A DNA stretch of 64,000 bases from Flavobacterium sp. AG291 (GTDB taxonomy: Bacteria; Bacteroidota; Bacteroidia; Flavobacteriales; Flavobacteriaceae): the NCBI RefSeq assembly GCF_003350375.1, contig NZ_QQAR01000001.1, positions 366,874-430,873 on the forward strand, given 5' to 3'. Below, piece after piece: positions 33,113 to 43,863 of this stretch (positions within the stretch are counted from its first letter, which is position 1; each line of letters starts with the position of its first letter). The notes beneath the pieces are model-generated. The model did no database searches and was not told where the DNA came from. It saw only the letters and a program-made list of their open reading frames with translations. The position numbers and the translations under genes are program-made.

Positions 33113-36100
33113 ATGATAACAAATCAGACTGAAAGATTAAATTTTGCCTCAACAAAAAACATTCCTGATTACCCGGACTTCCTTGACATACAGGTAAAAT
33201 CTTTTAAAGATTTTTTCCAGCTTGAAACGAAATCAGATGAAAGAGGCAACGAAGGTCTTTATAACACCTTCATGGAAAACTTTCCGATTACTGATACAAG
33301 AAATCAGTTTGTATTGGAGTTCCTTGATTACTTTGTTGATCCGCCACGTTATACAATTGAAGAGTGTATAGACAGGGGACTTACATACAGTGTGCCGCTT
33401 AAAGCAAGGCTTAAACTTTACTGTACAGACCCTGAGCATGAAGATTTTGAAACTATTGTACAGGATGTATATTTGGGAACTATCCCTTATATGACACCAA
33501 GCGGTACTTTTGTTATCAACGGTGCTGAACGTGTGGTTGTATCACAGCTTCACAGGTCTCCTGGTGTTTTCTTTGGCCAGTCATTCCACGCAAACGGAAC
33601 AAAATTATACTCTGCAAGGGTAATTCCTTTTAAAGGTTCTTGGATAGAATTCGCTACAGACATTAACAGTGTAATGTATGCTTATATCGACAGAAAGAAA
33701 AAACTTCCTGTTACTACGCTATTCAGAGCTATTGGTTTTGAAAGGGATAAAGATATCCTTGAAATATTTGACCTTGCTGAAGAAATCAAGGTTTCAAAAA
33801 CAGGTCTTAAAAAGTATATCGGAAGAAGACTTGCTGCACGTGTATTGAACACTTGGCACGAAGATTTCGTGGATGAGGATACAGGTGAGGTGGTTTCTAT
33901 CGAGCGTAACGAAATTATATTAGATCGTGACACTATCATCGACAAAGATAATGTTGAAGAGATCATCGACTCTAACGTAAAAACAATTCTGTTACACAAA
34001 GAGGATAACAATCAGGCAGATTATGCTATTATCCACAATACTTTACAGAAAGACCCTACTAACTCAGAAAAAGAAGCTGTAGAGCATATTTACCGTCAGC
34101 TGCGTAATGCAGAACCACCTGATGAGGAAACGGCTCGAGGCATTATAGATAAATTGTTCTTCTCTGACCAACGTTACAACCTTGGTGAAGTAGGTCGTTA
34201 CAGAATGAACAAAAAACTTAATCTTGATATTCCTATGGATAAGCAGGTGCTTACCAAAGAGGATATCATTACGATAGTTAAATACCTTATTGAGCTTATC
34301 AACTCTAAAGCAGAGATTGATGATATTGACCACTTATCAAACCGTCGTGTACGTACAGTAGGTGAGCAGCTTTCAGCTCAGTTTGGCGTTGGTCTTGCCC
34401 GTATGGCAAGAACAATCAGAGAGCGTATGAACGTTAGGGATAACGAGGTGTTTACACCAATCGACCTTATCAATGCTAAAACATTGTCGTCGGTTATAAA
34501 CTCGTTCTTTGGTACTAACCAGCTTTCTCAGTTCATGGACCAGACGAATCCACTTGCAGAAATCACTCACAAGAGAAGGTTATCAGCACTTGGACCAGGT
34601 GGTCTTTCAAGAGAGAGAGCAGGTTTCGAGGTTCGAGACGTTCACTATACGCACTATGGCCGTTTATGTCCTATCGAAACGCCTGAGGGACCAAACATTG
34701 GTTTGATCTCGTCTCTTGGTGTTTATGCTAAGGTAAACGGAATGGGCTTTATTGAAACGCCTTACCGTAAAGTTACTGAAGGTAAAGTAGACCTTGAATC
34801 GGCTCCTATTTATCTAAGTGCTGAAGAAGAAGAAGGTAAGATGATTGCTCAGGCAAACATTGAAATGGATGGAAGTGGTGTTATTACTGCCGATAAGATC
34901 ATTGTTCGAGAAGAAGGTGATTTTCCGGTTGTTGAACCTACTGCAGCTCACTATACTGACGTTGCTCCTAACCAGATCGCTTCTATCTCGGCTTCATTGA
35001 TTCCTTTCCTTGAGCACGATGATGCGAACCGTGCGTTGATGGGATCGAACATGATGCGCCAGGCTGTTCCTCTTTTACGTCCGGAAGCCCCAATTGTGGG
35101 TACAGGATTGGAGCGCCAGGTAGCTTCTGACTCTAGGGTACTTATCAATGCTGAAGGGCATGGTACTGTTGAGTATGTTGATGCTAACGAAATTACAATT
35201 AAATATGACAGAACTGACCGTGAGAGAAGCGTGAGCTTTGATCCGGATGAGAAAACATACCAGCTTATCAAGTTCAGAAAAACGAACCAGAGTACAAGTA
35301 TTAACCTTAAGCCTATCGTAAGAAAAGGTGACAGAGTTAAACCGGGTCAGGTTCTTTGTGAAGGTTATGCTACACAAAATGGTGAACTTGCTCTTGGTCG
35401 TAACCTTAAAGTGGCATTCATGCCTTGGAAAGGTTACAACTTCGAGGATGCGATCGTGATTTCTGAAAAAGTGGTTCGTGATGATATCTTTACGTCTATC
35501 CACGTAGATGATTACTCTCTTGAGGTAAGGGACACTAAATTAGGTAACGAAGAGTTAACTAACGATATCCCTAACGTAAGTGAGGAAGCTACTAAAGATC
35601 TGGACGAAAACGGTATGATCAGGATTGGTGCCGAGGTTAAACCTGGTGACATCCTTATTGGTAAGATTACTCCAAAAGGTGAGTCTGATCCAACACCGGA
35701 AGAAAAACTTCTTCGTGCTATCTTTGGAGACAAAGCAGGTGATGTTAAGGATGCTTCATTAAAAGCATCTCCGTCATTACATGGTGTTGTACTTGATAAA
35801 AAACTGTTTGCGCGTGCCGTTAAGGATAAACGTAAACGTACAAAAGATAAAGACGATTTAGGAAAACTTGAAATGGATTTTGAAGTTAAGTTCAACGAGC
35901 TTAAGGATAGACTTATTGACAAGTTATTTAATATCGTTAACGGAAAAACTTCACAGGGAGTGATGAATGATCTGGGTGAGGAAGTATTACCAAAAGGTAA
36001 GAAATATACTCAGAAAATGCTGTATGCTGTTGAAGATTTCGCTCACTTGACTAAAGGTCAGTGGACTACGGATGACGAAACCAATGCAATGGTTAACGAC

Positions 36101-36925
36101 CTTATCCACAACTATAAAATTAAGCTGAACGACCTTCAGGGAGCCCTAAGAAGGGAAAAATTCACCATTACTGTGGGTGATGAGCTTCCGTCAGGTATCT
36201 TGAAACTTGCTAAAGTTTACATCGCTAAGAAACGTAAGCTTAAAGTGGGTGATAAGATGGCGGGACGCCACGGTAACAAAGGTATCGTTGCTAAAATCGT
36301 ACGTCAGGAAGATATGCCGTTCCTTGAGGATGGTACTCCTGTGGACATCGTGCTTAACCCGCTTGGTGTACCTTCACGTATGAACATCGGTCAGATTTAT
36401 GAAACGGTTCTTGGATGGGCTGGTATGGACTTAGGAAGGAAATTTGCTACTCCTATTTTCGACGGTGCTTCTCTTGACCAGATCAATGCTCTAACAGATG
36501 AGGCAGGTATACCAAGATTTGGCCACACTTACCTATACGATGGAGGAACCGGAGAGCGTTTCCACCAGGCGGCTACAGTAGGTGTAATCTACATGCTGAA
36601 ACTAGGTCACATGGTAGATGATAAGATGCACGCGCGTTCTATCGGTCCTTACTCGCTTATCACGCAGCAGCCTCTTGGAGGTAAAGCGCAATTTGGTGGT
36701 CAGCGTTTTGGAGAGATGGAGGTTTGGGCTCTTGAGGCTTATGGTGCGTCAAGTACTTTAAGGGAGATACTGACTGTTAAATCGGATGACGTTATCGGTA
36801 GGGCTAAAACTTACGAAGCTATCGTTAAGGGTGAAACTATGCCGGAACCGGGATTACCTGAATCGTTCAATGTATTGATGCATGAGCTTAAGGGTCTTGG
36901 ACTTGACATCAGATTAGAAGAATAA
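33113..36925 (+). CDS. rpoB: DNA-directed RNA polymerase subunit beta
   Basis: 1270 residues from the ATG at 33113 ([16 protein letters not shown]); an in-frame TTG directly before it is not needed. The rifampicin pocket reads [20 protein letters not shown] and RLSALGPGG, with unmutated Asp, His and Ser at the three classic resistance positions. [35 protein letters not shown] and [20 protein letters not shown] are the conserved active-site and clamp segments. The C-terminus [13 protein letters not shown] [14 protein letters not shown] is complete. Confidence 0.98.
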   Translation: MITNQTERLNFASTKNIPDYPDFLDIQVKSFKDFFQLETKSDERGNEGLYNTFMENFPITDTRNQFVLEFLDYFVDPPRYTIEECIDRGLTYSVPLKARLKLYCTDPEHEDFETIVQDVYLGTIPYMTPSGTFVINGAERVVVSQLHRSPGVFFGQSFHANGTKLYSARVIPFKGSWIEFATDINSVMYAYIDRKKKLPVTTLFRAIGFERDKDILEIFDLAEEIKVSKTGLKKYIGRRLAARVLNTWHEDFVDEDTGEVVSIERNEIILDRDTIIDKDNVEEIIDSNVKTILLHKEDNNQADYAIIHNTLQKDPTNSEKEAVEHIYRQLRNAEPPDEETARGIIDKLFFSDQRYNLGEVGRYRMNKKLNLDIPMDKQVLTKEDIITIVKYLIELINSKAEIDDIDHLSNRRVRTVGEQLSAQFGVGLARMARTIRERMNVRDNEVFTPIDLINAKTLSSVINSFFGTNQLSQFMDQTNPLAEITHKRRLSALGPGGLSRERAGFEVRDVHYTHYGRLCPIETPEGPNIGLISSLGVYAKVNGMGFIETPYRKVTEGKVDLESAPIYLSAEEEEGKMIAQANIEMDGSGVITADKIIVREEGDFPVVEPTAAHYTDVAPNQIASISASLIPFLEHDDANRALMGSNMMRQAVPLLRPEAPIVGTGLERQVASDSRVLINAEGHGTVEYVDANEITIKYDRTDRERSVSFDPDEKTYQLIKFRKTNQSTSINLKPIVRKGDRVKPGQVLCEGYATQNGELALGRNLKVAFMPWKGYNFEDAIVISEKVVRDDIFTSIHVDDYSLEVRDTKLGNEELTNDIPNVSEEATKDLDENGMIRIGAEVKPGDILIGKITPKGESDPTPEEKLLRAIFGDKAGDVKDASLKASPSLHGVVLDKKLFARAVKDKRKRTKDKDDLGKLEMDFEVKFNELKDRLIDKLFNIVNGKTSQGVMNDLGEEVLPKGKKYTQKMLYAVEDFAHLTKGQWTTDDETNAMVNDLIHNYKIKLNDLQGALRREKFTITVGDELPSGILKLAKVYIAKKRKLKVGDKMAGRHGNKGIVAKIVRQEDMPFLEDGTPVDIVLNPLGVPSRMNIGQIYETVLGWAGMDLGRKFATPIFDGASLDQINALTDEAGIPRFGHTYLYDGGTGERFHQAATVGVIYMLKLGHMVDDKMHARSIGPYSLITQQPLGGKAQFGGQRFGEMEVWALEAYGASSTLREILTVKSDDVIGRAKTYEAIVKGETMPEPGLPESFNVLMHELKGLGLDIRLEE

Positions 36926-36933
36926 ATTTCCAC

Positions 36934-36958
36934 GGGAATGGTACATTGTGCCATTCCC
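36934..36958 (+). other. Hairpin between rpoB and rpoC
   Basis: GGGAATGG / CCATTCCC 8-bp stem extended inward by TAC/GTG (one G-T pair), with an ATT loop. It is followed by CTTCTATACTTTTTT, which is not a clean T tract, so a processing or translation-modulating role is as likely as partial termination. Confidence 0.55.
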
Positions 36959-36995
36959 TTCTATACTTTTTTAATAAATTGATAGATTACATATC

Positions 36996-39900
36996 ATGAC
37001 GAAATTAAAAGATAAAAATACCATTAAAAGATTCGACAAGATTTCTATCGGACTTGCTTCGCCGGAATCAATACTTGCTGAATCAAGAGGTGAAGTTCTT
37101 AAGCCGGAAACGATTAACTATCGTACCCACAAACCGGAAAGAGACGGCCTTTTCTGCGAGCGTATATTTGGTCCTGTAAAGGATTTTGAATGTGCTTGTG
37201 GTAAATATAAAAGGATCCGTTATAAAGGGATTGTTTGTGACCGATGTGGTGTTGAAGTTACCGAAAAGAAAGTACGCCGTGACAGGGTAGGACACATCAA
37301 CCTTGTTGTGCCTATCGCCCACATATGGTATTTCCGTTCGCTTCCTAATAAAATTGGTTATATCCTTGGTCTTCCGTCTAAAAAATTAGACATGATCATA
37401 TACTATGAAAGGTATGTGGTTATTCAGCCGGGTATCGCTAAAGGACCGGATGGGGAAACCCTTAACAGACTTGATTTCCTAACTGAAGAAGAGTACCTGA
37501 ACATTCTTGATACCCTTCCGATGGAAAACCAATACTTAGATGATACAGACCCTAACAAGTTTGTTGCTAAGATGGGTGCTGAGTGTATCATGGACCTGCT
37601 TGCAAGGATTGACCTGAACGAGCTTTCGTACCAGTTACGCCACAGTGCTAACACTGAAACATCTAAACAGCGTAAAACTGAAGCTCTTAAAAGGCTTCAG
37701 GTTGTAGAATCATTCCGTGAGTCTAACCTTAACAGGGAAAACCGTCCTGAGTGGATGATCCTAAAAGTTATACCTGTTATCCCGCCTGAGCTTCGCCCAT
37801 TGGTGCCGCTTGATGGTGGTCGTTTTGCAACATCAGATTTGAATGACCTTTACCGTAGGGTGATCATCCGTAATAACCGTCTTAAGAGGTTGATGGAGAT
37901 CAAAGCTCCGGAGGTTATCCTTCGTAACGAAAAGCGTATGCTACAGGAATCTGTAGATTCACTATTCGATAATACAAGAAAAGCATCTGCTGTTAAAACA
38001 GAATCGAACAGACCGCTTAAATCACTTTCTGATTCATTAAAAGGTAAACAAGGACGTTTCCGTCAAAACCTACTTGGTAAACGTGTTGACTATTCTGCAC
38101 GTTCGGTAATTGTCGTTGGACCTGAGATGAAACTTTATGAGTGTGGTCTTCCAAAAGATATGGCGGCTGAGCTTTACAAACCATTCGTTATCCGTAAGCT
38201 TATCGAAAGAGGTATTGTAAAAACAGTTAAGTCTGCTAAAAAGATAATCGATAAAAAAGAGCCTGTAGTTTGGGATATCCTTGAAAACGTAATTAAAGGT
38301 CACCCTGTATTACTAAACCGTGCTCCTACTCTTCACCGTTTAGGTATCCAGGCGTTCCAGCCGAAACTTATCGAAGGAAAAGCGATTCAGCTTCACCCAT
38401 TGGTATGTACGGCATTCAACGCGGATTTCGATGGTGACCAGATGGCGGTTCACCTTCCGCTTGGGCCTGAGGCTATCCTTGAAGCGCAGCTATTGATGCT
38501 TGCTTCTCACAATATCCTTAACCCTGCTAACGGTGCTCCGATTACTGTACCTTCTCAGGACATGGTACTTGGTCTTTACTATATGACCAAAGAACGTCTT
38601 TCAACTCCTGAAAAGAAAATATTAGGTGAAGGCCTTACTTTCTATTCGGCAGAAGAGGTACACATCGCACTAAACGAAGGTAGACTTGAGCTTAATGCAC
38701 GTGTGAAAATACGCGCTAAAGATTTCAACGAAAACGGAGAGCTTGTTTGGAAAATTATCCAGACAACTGCAGGTAGGGTATTATTCAACGAGGTGGTGCC
38801 GGAAGCGGCAGGATACATCAATGAGATCCTTACTAAGAAGTCATTAAGAGATATTATCGGTGCTATTTTAAGTGTTACCGATGTACCTACAACGGCTGCT
38901 TTCCTTGATAATATGAAAGATATGGGATACCGTTTCGCATTCCGAGGTGGTCTTTCATTCAGCTTAGGTGATATCATCATCCCTGAAAGAAAGCAGGAGC
39001 TTATTGCTGATGCTAACGAGCAGGTTGATGCTATCTCTATGAATTATAACATGGGTCTAATTACCAACAACGAGCGTTACAACCAGGTAATTGACGTATG
39101 GACTTCTACAAACGCATTGCTTACAGAGCTTGCCATGAAAAACATTCGTGAGGATCAGCAAGGATTCAACTCGGTGTACATGATGCTTGACTCTGGGGCG
39201 AGGGGTTCTAAGGAGCAGATTCGTCAGCTTACAGGTATGCGTGGTTTGATGGCTAAGCCTAAAAAATCTACCGCTGGTGGTGGTGAGATTATCGAGAACC
39301 CGATCCTTTCTAACTTTAAAGAAGGTCTTTCGATTCTTGAGTACTTCATCTCTACGCACGGTGCACGTAAAGGTCTTGCGGATACGGCTCTTAAAACGGC
39401 GGATGCAGGTTACCTTACAAGGAGGCTGCACGACGTTTCTCAGGACGTTATAGTTAACTCTGTTGACTGTGGTACACTTAGAGGTATCGAGGTTTCTGCA
39501 CTTAAGAAAAATGAGGAAATCGTTGAATCTCTTGGTGAAAGAATTCTTGGCCGTGTGGCACTTCAGGATGTTATCAACCCGCTTACAAGCGAAGTGCTTG
39601 TAGCTGCCGGTGTTCAGATTACTGAAGCAGAGGTTAAAGCTATCAACGCTGCGCCAATCGAGAAAGTTGAAGTACGTTCTCCACTAACATGTGAGGCTAC
39701 TAAAGGTATCTGTGCTAAGTGTTACGGTCGTAACCTTGCTACCGGTAAGATGACACAAAGAGGTGAGGCTGTAGGTGTAATTGCTGCACAGTCTATTGGT
39801 GAGCCGGGTACTCAGCTTACACTTCGTACATTCCACGTTGGTGGTGTTGCGGGTGGTATTTCTGAGGAGTCTAGCATCATCACTCGTTTTGCAGGTAGAT

Positions 39901-41294
39901 TAGAGATTGAAGATCTTAAAACTGTAAAAGGTGAAGATATCGATGGTAACCCAACTGATATCGTTGTTTCACGTTCTACAGAGCTTAAGCTTGTTGACGA
40001 AAACACAGGTATTGTATTAAATACTCATAACATCCCTTACGGTTCAAGTATCTATGTAAAAGACGGTGACGTTGTTGAAAAAGGTGCTGTAATTTGTAAA
40101 TGGGACCCTTATAATGGAGTTATTATCTCTGAATTTACGGGTAAAATCGCTTATGAAGATATCGAACAAGGACAATCATTCATGGTTGAGATCGATGAGC
40201 AAACCGGATTCCAGGAGAAAGTAATCTCTGAGGCAAGAAATAAAAAACTTATCCCTACGCTTCTTGTATACGGAAACGATGGCGAACTTATCCGTTCGTA
40301 CAACCTTCCGGTAGGTGCTCACCTTATGGTTGACAACGGCGAGAAGATTAAGGCTGGTAAGATCCTTGTTAAGATTCCAAGACGTTCATCTAAAGCAGGC
40401 GATATCACGGGAGGTCTTCCTAGGATTACTGAGCTTCTTGAAGCACGTAACCCTTCTAACCCGGCTGTGGTTTCTGAAATCGACGGTGTTGTTTCATTCG
40501 GTAAGATCAAGAGGGGTAACCGCGAGATCGTGATCGAGTCTAAATTTGGTGAGATTAAGAAGTATCTTGTGAAACTTTCTAATCAGATCCTTGTTCAGGA
40601 GAATGACTACGTTAAAGCAGGTATGCCGCTATCAGACGGTGCTATTACTCCTGAGGATATCCTTAGGATCCAGGGACCATCTGCTGTACAGCAGTACTTA
40701 GTGAACGAGATTCAGGAAGTTTACCGTCTTCAGGGTGTAAAAATCAACGATAAGCACTTTGAGGTGGTTATCCGCCAGATGATGCGTAAAGTACAGGTTC
40801 AGGATCCGGGTGATACGCTATTCCTAGAGGATCAGCTAATCCATACATCTGACTTTATCGTTGAGAACGACAAACTATACGGAATGAAAGTTGTTGAAGA
40901 CGCAGGTGACTCTGAAAACCTTAAACCGGGTCAGATCGTTACTCCACGTGAGCTTAGAGATGAGAATTCATTACTTAAGCGTAACGACCAAAACCTTGTA
41001 GTAGCAAGGGACGTAGTTCCTGCAACAGCTACTCCGGTACTTCAGGGTATCACAAGGGCGTCGCTTCAAACTAAATCGTTCATCTCTGCTGCATCGTTCC
41101 AGGAAACTACAAAAGTACTGAACGAAGCTGCGGTTGCCGGTAAAGTTGACGGACTTGAAGGACTTAAAGAGAATGTAATCGTTGGTCACAGAATACCTGC
41201 TGGTACAGGTATGAGAGACTACGACAACACTATCGTAGGTTCTAAAGATGAATACAATGAGCTATTAACTCCTAAGGAGGAATATAACTACTAA
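36996..41294 (+). CDS. rpoC: DNA-directed RNA polymerase subunit beta'
   Basis: 1432 residues. N-terminal zinc ribbon [20 protein letters not shown]; lid and rudder segments; catalytic Mg site NADFDGDQM at about residues 475-483; bridge helix and trigger loop ([37 protein letters not shown]); second zinc site [15 protein letters not shown]. The segment FDEAL-type insertions seen in gamma-proteobacteria are absent. It is followed after 4 bases by the DUF3467 gene. Confidence 0.98.
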   Translation: MTKLKDKNTIKRFDKISIGLASPESILAESRGEVLKPETINYRTHKPERDGLFCERIFGPVKDFECACGKYKRIRYKGIVCDRCGVEVTEKKVRRDRVGHINLVVPIAHIWYFRSLPNKIGYILGLPSKKLDMIIYYERYVVIQPGIAKGPDGETLNRLDFLTEEEYLNILDTLPMENQYLDDTDPNKFVAKMGAECIMDLLARIDLNELSYQLRHSANTETSKQRKTEALKRLQVVESFRESNLNRENRPEWMILKVIPVIPPELRPLVPLDGGRFATSDLNDLYRRVIIRNNRLKRLMEIKAPEVILRNEKRMLQESVDSLFDNTRKASAVKTESNRPLKSLSDSLKGKQGRFRQNLLGKRVDYSARSVIVVGPEMKLYECGLPKDMAAELYKPFVIRKLIERGIVKTVKSAKKIIDKKEPVVWDILENVIKGHPVLLNRAPTLHRLGIQAFQPKLIEGKAIQLHPLVCTAFNADFDGDQMAVHLPLGPEAILEAQLLMLASHNILNPANGAPITVPSQDMVLGLYYMTKERLSTPEKKILGEGLTFYSAEEVHIALNEGRLELNARVKIRAKDFNENGELVWKIIQTTAGRVLFNEVVPEAAGYINEILTKKSLRDIIGAILSVTDVPTTAAFLDNMKDMGYRFAFRGGLSFSLGDIIIPERKQELIADANEQVDAISMNYNMGLITNNERYNQVIDVWTSTNALLTELAMKNIREDQQGFNSVYMMLDSGARGSKEQIRQLTGMRGLMAKPKKSTAGGGEIIENPILSNFKEGLSILEYFISTHGARKGLADTALKTADAGYLTRRLHDVSQDVIVNSVDCGTLRGIEVSALKKNEEIVESLGERILGRVALQDVINPLTSEVLVAAGVQITEAEVKAINAAPIEKVEVRSPLTCEATKGICAKCYGRNLATGKMTQRGEAVGVIAAQSIGEPGTQLTLRTFHVGGVAGGISEESSIITRFAGRLEIEDLKTVKGEDIDGNPTDIVVSRSTELKLVDENTGIVLNTHNIPYGSSIYVKDGDVVEKGAVICKWDPYNGVIISEFTGKIAYEDIEQGQSFMVEIDEQTGFQEKVISEARNKKLIPTLLVYGNDGELIRSYNLPVGAHLMVDNGEKIKAGKILVKIPRRSSKAGDITGGLPRITELLEARNPSNPAVVSEIDGVVSFGKIKRGNREIVIESKFGEIKKYLVKLSNQILVQENDYVKAGMPLSDGAITPEDILRIQGPSAVQQYLVNEIQEVYRLQGVKINDKHFEVVIRQMMRKVQVQDPGDTLFLEDQLIHTSDFIVENDKLYGMKVVEDAGDSENLKPGQIVTPRELRDENSLLKRNDQNLVVARDVVPATATPVLQGITRASLQTKSFISAASFQETTKVLNEAAVAGKVDGLEGLKENVIVGHRIPAGTGMRDYDNTIVGSKDEYNELLTPKEEYNY

Positions 41295-41298
41295 TACA

Positions 41299-41607
41299 AT
41301 GAGTGACCAAAATAATCAGGCACAGCTTCAGATCGAGCTGGATGAGAAAACAGCAGAGGGAACATACAGTAACCTTGCAATCATCAACCACTCTGCTTCT
41401 GAATTTGTTGTGGATTTCGTAACGATTATGCCGGGCGTGCCTAAGGCTAAAGTGAAATCCCGCATTGTATTAACGCCACAGCATGCTAAAAGGCTGCTAA
41501 AGGCACTAGGGGAGAATATCCACCGCTTTGAAGCCACTCACGGCCAGATAAGCGATACGGAACAACCCGCTATTCCTTTGACCTTTGGTCCTGCAGGACA
41601 GGCTTAA
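41299..41607 (+). CDS. DUF3467 family protein, translationally linked to rpoC
   Basis: 102 residues: LQIELDEKTAEGTYSNLAII, SEFVVDFVTIMPGVPKAKV, RIVLTPQHAKRLLKALGENI. This matches DUF3467, a small family with no experimental role that I know. The start is 4 bases after the rpoC stop and the shared terminator follows, so it is made as part of the RNA polymerase operon. Such placement hints at a link with transcription, as yet untested. Confidence 0.88.
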   Translation: MSDQNNQAQLQIELDEKTAEGTYSNLAIINHSASEFVVDFVTIMPGVPKAKVKSRIVLTPQHAKRLLKALGENIHRFEATHGQISDTEQPAIPLTFGPAGQA

Positions 41608-41617
41608 TAAAAATAGA

Positions 41618-41647
41618 AAACCCTTTCAGTAATGAAAGGGTTTTTTT
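41618..41647 (+). terminator. Terminator of the rpoBC operon
   Basis: Perfect 10-bp inverted repeat AAACCCTTTC / GAAAGGGTTT with a 6-base loop and a seven-base T tail. Confidence 0.94.
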
Positions 41648-41680
41648 ATTGGTTAAATATTTAGTTGTCTTTTATAGAGA

Positions 41681-42199
41681 TTATTCTTTAGAATATAAAA
41701 ATCCCCATCGGCCACGATTCATAGTTTTGGTAAAAACCTCGCCTACCCTATATGGGCGGCGTACCCCTAATGAGATTGTGTCATTTTGCTGTACAAATTT
41801 AATGTCATATGTCCTCCTTCCTTTACTTGTAACACCTGTTTTATATTCTATAACAGGAGTTTTAATATGTTCTTTTGTCGGATTTATAACCCACGTATTT
41901 GTTGTTATAATTATAGAATATATTACAGCGTTGATTAGAGCTATGCTACAAAGACCGCCGACTAAAATACTCCAAAAGCTTTCATTGATACGTCTTATTT
42001 TTGATTTTCCAGACTGATCTCCCTTTAGTTTTTTAAAATAAAGTATTGGAAAAAAAATAGTTATTAATATTGTCGTCGGAATTAGCCAGTAATGCGATAT
42101 CATAAGTAATGCAGGCTTTGTTTCGAAGTACTTTATCACAAAAAAAGGATAGGCTATAACAAACGTGATTCCTCCAAAGATGAGTATAATTTTTGACAT
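41681..42199 (-). CDS. Hypothetical membrane protein (172 aa)
   Basis: Not recognised. Three predicted membrane helices: MSKIILIFGGITFVIAYPFF (1-20), a second at about 35-54 (WLIPTTILITIFFPILYF) and a third at about 78-100 (ILVGGLCSIALINAVIYSII). The C-terminal 70 residues are soluble and contain KTGVTSKGRRTYDIKFVQQ and ISLGVRRPYRVGEVFTK, a beta-rich segment. Very AT-rich codons compared with the RNA polymerase operon next door suggest an accessory gene. Confidence 0.65.
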   Translation of the reverse strand: MSKIILIFGGITFVIAYPFFVIKYFETKPALLMISHYWLIPTTILITIFFPILYFKKLKGDQSGKSKIRRINESFWSILVGGLCSIALINAVIYSIIITTNTWVINPTKEHIKTPVIEYKTGVTSKGRRTYDIKFVQQNDTISLGVRRPYRVGEVFTKTMNRGRWGFLYSKE

Positions 42200-42293
42200 G
42201 AATTTTATATAAATGAAGTTACAAAACTAATTATGTTAGATGAATGCTTGTATTGTTATGCTTTAGGTTGATTATGGTGTTACTTGCTAAAAA

Positions 42294-42683
42294 TCAATTA
42301 CATATTTCTGTTCCCCAATTAGTATGGCCTCTGTCGTTATGACATTTCCAGTTCTTTAGAATTTTTAAAACTGACCAAGAAACTTCTTTATTCTTTTTTG
42401 CAGTCATAATTATCTTCTCGCTTAGCAATGAATCGTCTGGGATATTGTTATGAATCAATGTGATTTCATAAATAACATCTTTAGTGATGGTGCTGATTTC
42501 ATATTGAGGCCTGGCTTCGTTTTTTGGGTAATTGTTATAAAGAATTATCAGTTCCTGAGGAGTCTTTATATCGGTGAGTCCTTTAATTTTTGAATTAAAA
42601 TTTTCAGGATCTATTTCCTGATAAGATTCACTACATGATAGATTTAAAATTCCTAATAGTGATAAGAGATATATCTTTTTCAT
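42294..42683 (-). CDS. Hypothetical lipoprotein (129 aa)
   Basis: MKKIYLLSLLGILNLSC is a lipoprotein signal with Cys17. The rest is hydrophilic, with TKDVIYEITLIHNN in the middle and a C-terminus NWKCHNDRGHTNWGTEICN holding two cysteines that may form a disulphide. Not recognised. AT-rich; between two membrane-associated genes in the same direction, separated by about 95 and 31 bases. Confidence 0.65.
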   Translation of the reverse strand: MKKIYLLSLLGILNLSCSESYQEIDPENFNSKIKGLTDIKTPQELIILYNNYPKNEARPQYEISTITKDVIYEITLIHNNIPDDSLLSEKIIMTAKKNKEVSWSVLKILKNWKCHNDRGHTNWGTEICN

Positions 42684-42714
42684 TGTCGGATTTAAAGTTT
42701 ATAGATCCTACTAT

Positions 42715-43725
42715 CTATAGATACCTCCTTATAAAAGGAATCTTTTTGATAACTATGCTTATCAGGAGGCTTAGTAGCAAGCATACAATAGTTGACGTTA
42801 CGATTCCAATAACAGGATTAATAAAATTCCATGTTAAACCACGTTTTACCATTATAGTAAGCAGTAATGCATGTATCAGATAAATTGTAAAACTATGAGC
42901 CGAAACTAAATTGACTGATTTTTTAAGTATAGTGTTTTTAATATCGGTTTTAAATACAAGAACATACACGCCAATACTTTGTAGCATAACATTCAGGCTT
43001 TGATAACTATAAAACATTTCGTTTAGTCTGTTTTCCTTAACGGCATAATAATACATGCCTCCTATGGTTATCGCTGTACCTACTAGATACATCGACAAGC
43101 CCTGCAGAGTTGTAAAAGTGTTGTGTTTCGATAAATAGTAACCAAGGATATAAAATCCGGTATAGTTAAAAAAGAGGGAAATTTGTAAATTTGGGATATA
43201 ATAGTTTAATGAATAGCTATAAATTGTATTGAAGATAAACCAAAGGATAATGAAGTATTTTAAATTATCCTTTGTAGCGTTTTTGGTGTAAACCCGTATT
43301 ATGGGTGTAATGAGATATAAGCCAAATAGCATATATATGTACCATAAATGGTAATAACTACCGTTTACTAAGCTTCTAAGAATGTGAATGGGTAAATCTG
43401 CTATATCCAAGTTGAAGATTCTTCGCCAACCATAGGTGTAAATAATGTAAATCAGGCTGTAAAACAGAAATGGGATGAAGATTTTAAAAAGCTTATTTGT
43501 AAGCAGGTCTTTTATTTCGTAGTCTTTATTTAATAGAAAAGTTCCGGTTATCATTACAAACACTGGAACACAAAACCTAACAGCACTATCGAAAGCATTA
43601 GCTATATTCCAGTCAAAAAAGTCAATAGATCCGAGGCTGACAACTCCCGGTGCAGCAGTGTGCAATAATATTACGCTAATAGTTGCTATTACTCTTAAAC
43701 TCTCAGCCCATTCTATTTTATTCAT
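42715..43725 (-). CDS. Acyltransferase 3 family integral membrane protein
   Basis: 336 residues with about ten membrane helices. The start RVIATISVILLHTAAPGV contains the catalytic-type His of the acyltransferase-3 family (OafA/WecH), and VPVFVMITGTFLLNK, SYYHLWYIYMLFGLYLITPI with further conserved residues follow. Members O-acylate cell-surface sugars, lipids or antibiotics; the acceptor is unknown here. AT-rich compared with the neighbours. Confidence 0.82.
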   Translation of the reverse strand: MNKIEWAESLRVIATISVILLHTAAPGVVSLGSIDFFDWNIANAFDSAVRFCVPVFVMITGTFLLNKDYEIKDLLTNKLFKIFIPFLFYSLIYIIYTYGWRRIFNLDIADLPIHILRSLVNGSYYHLWYIYMLFGLYLITPIIRVYTKNATKDNLKYFIILWFIFNTIYSYSLNYYIPNLQISLFFNYTGFYILGYYLSKHNTFTTLQGLSMYLVGTAITIGGMYYYAVKENRLNEMFYSYQSLNVMLQSIGVYVLVFKTDIKNTILKKSVNLVSAHSFTIYLIHALLLTIMVKRGLTWNFINPVIGIVTSTIVCLLLSLLISIVIKKIPFIRRYL

Positions 43726-43823
43726 AATAATCTATTTTACTGAGGTTAAACATACAATCTTTTTTTTAAGTAAACTAGCCATATTAACACGATTAGCTTC
43801 TTTCCCCATCAACAATATTTCCT

Positions 43824-43831
43824 TAACTTTG
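43824..43831 (+). promoter_or_regulatory. -7 element TAACTTTG for mutL
   Basis: Perfect TAnnTTTG 32 bases before the mutL ATG. No clear TTTG stands at the -33 position. Confidence 0.5.
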
Positions 43832-43863
43832 AAGCTATTCACTAAAACTATTTTCCGTTTCCC

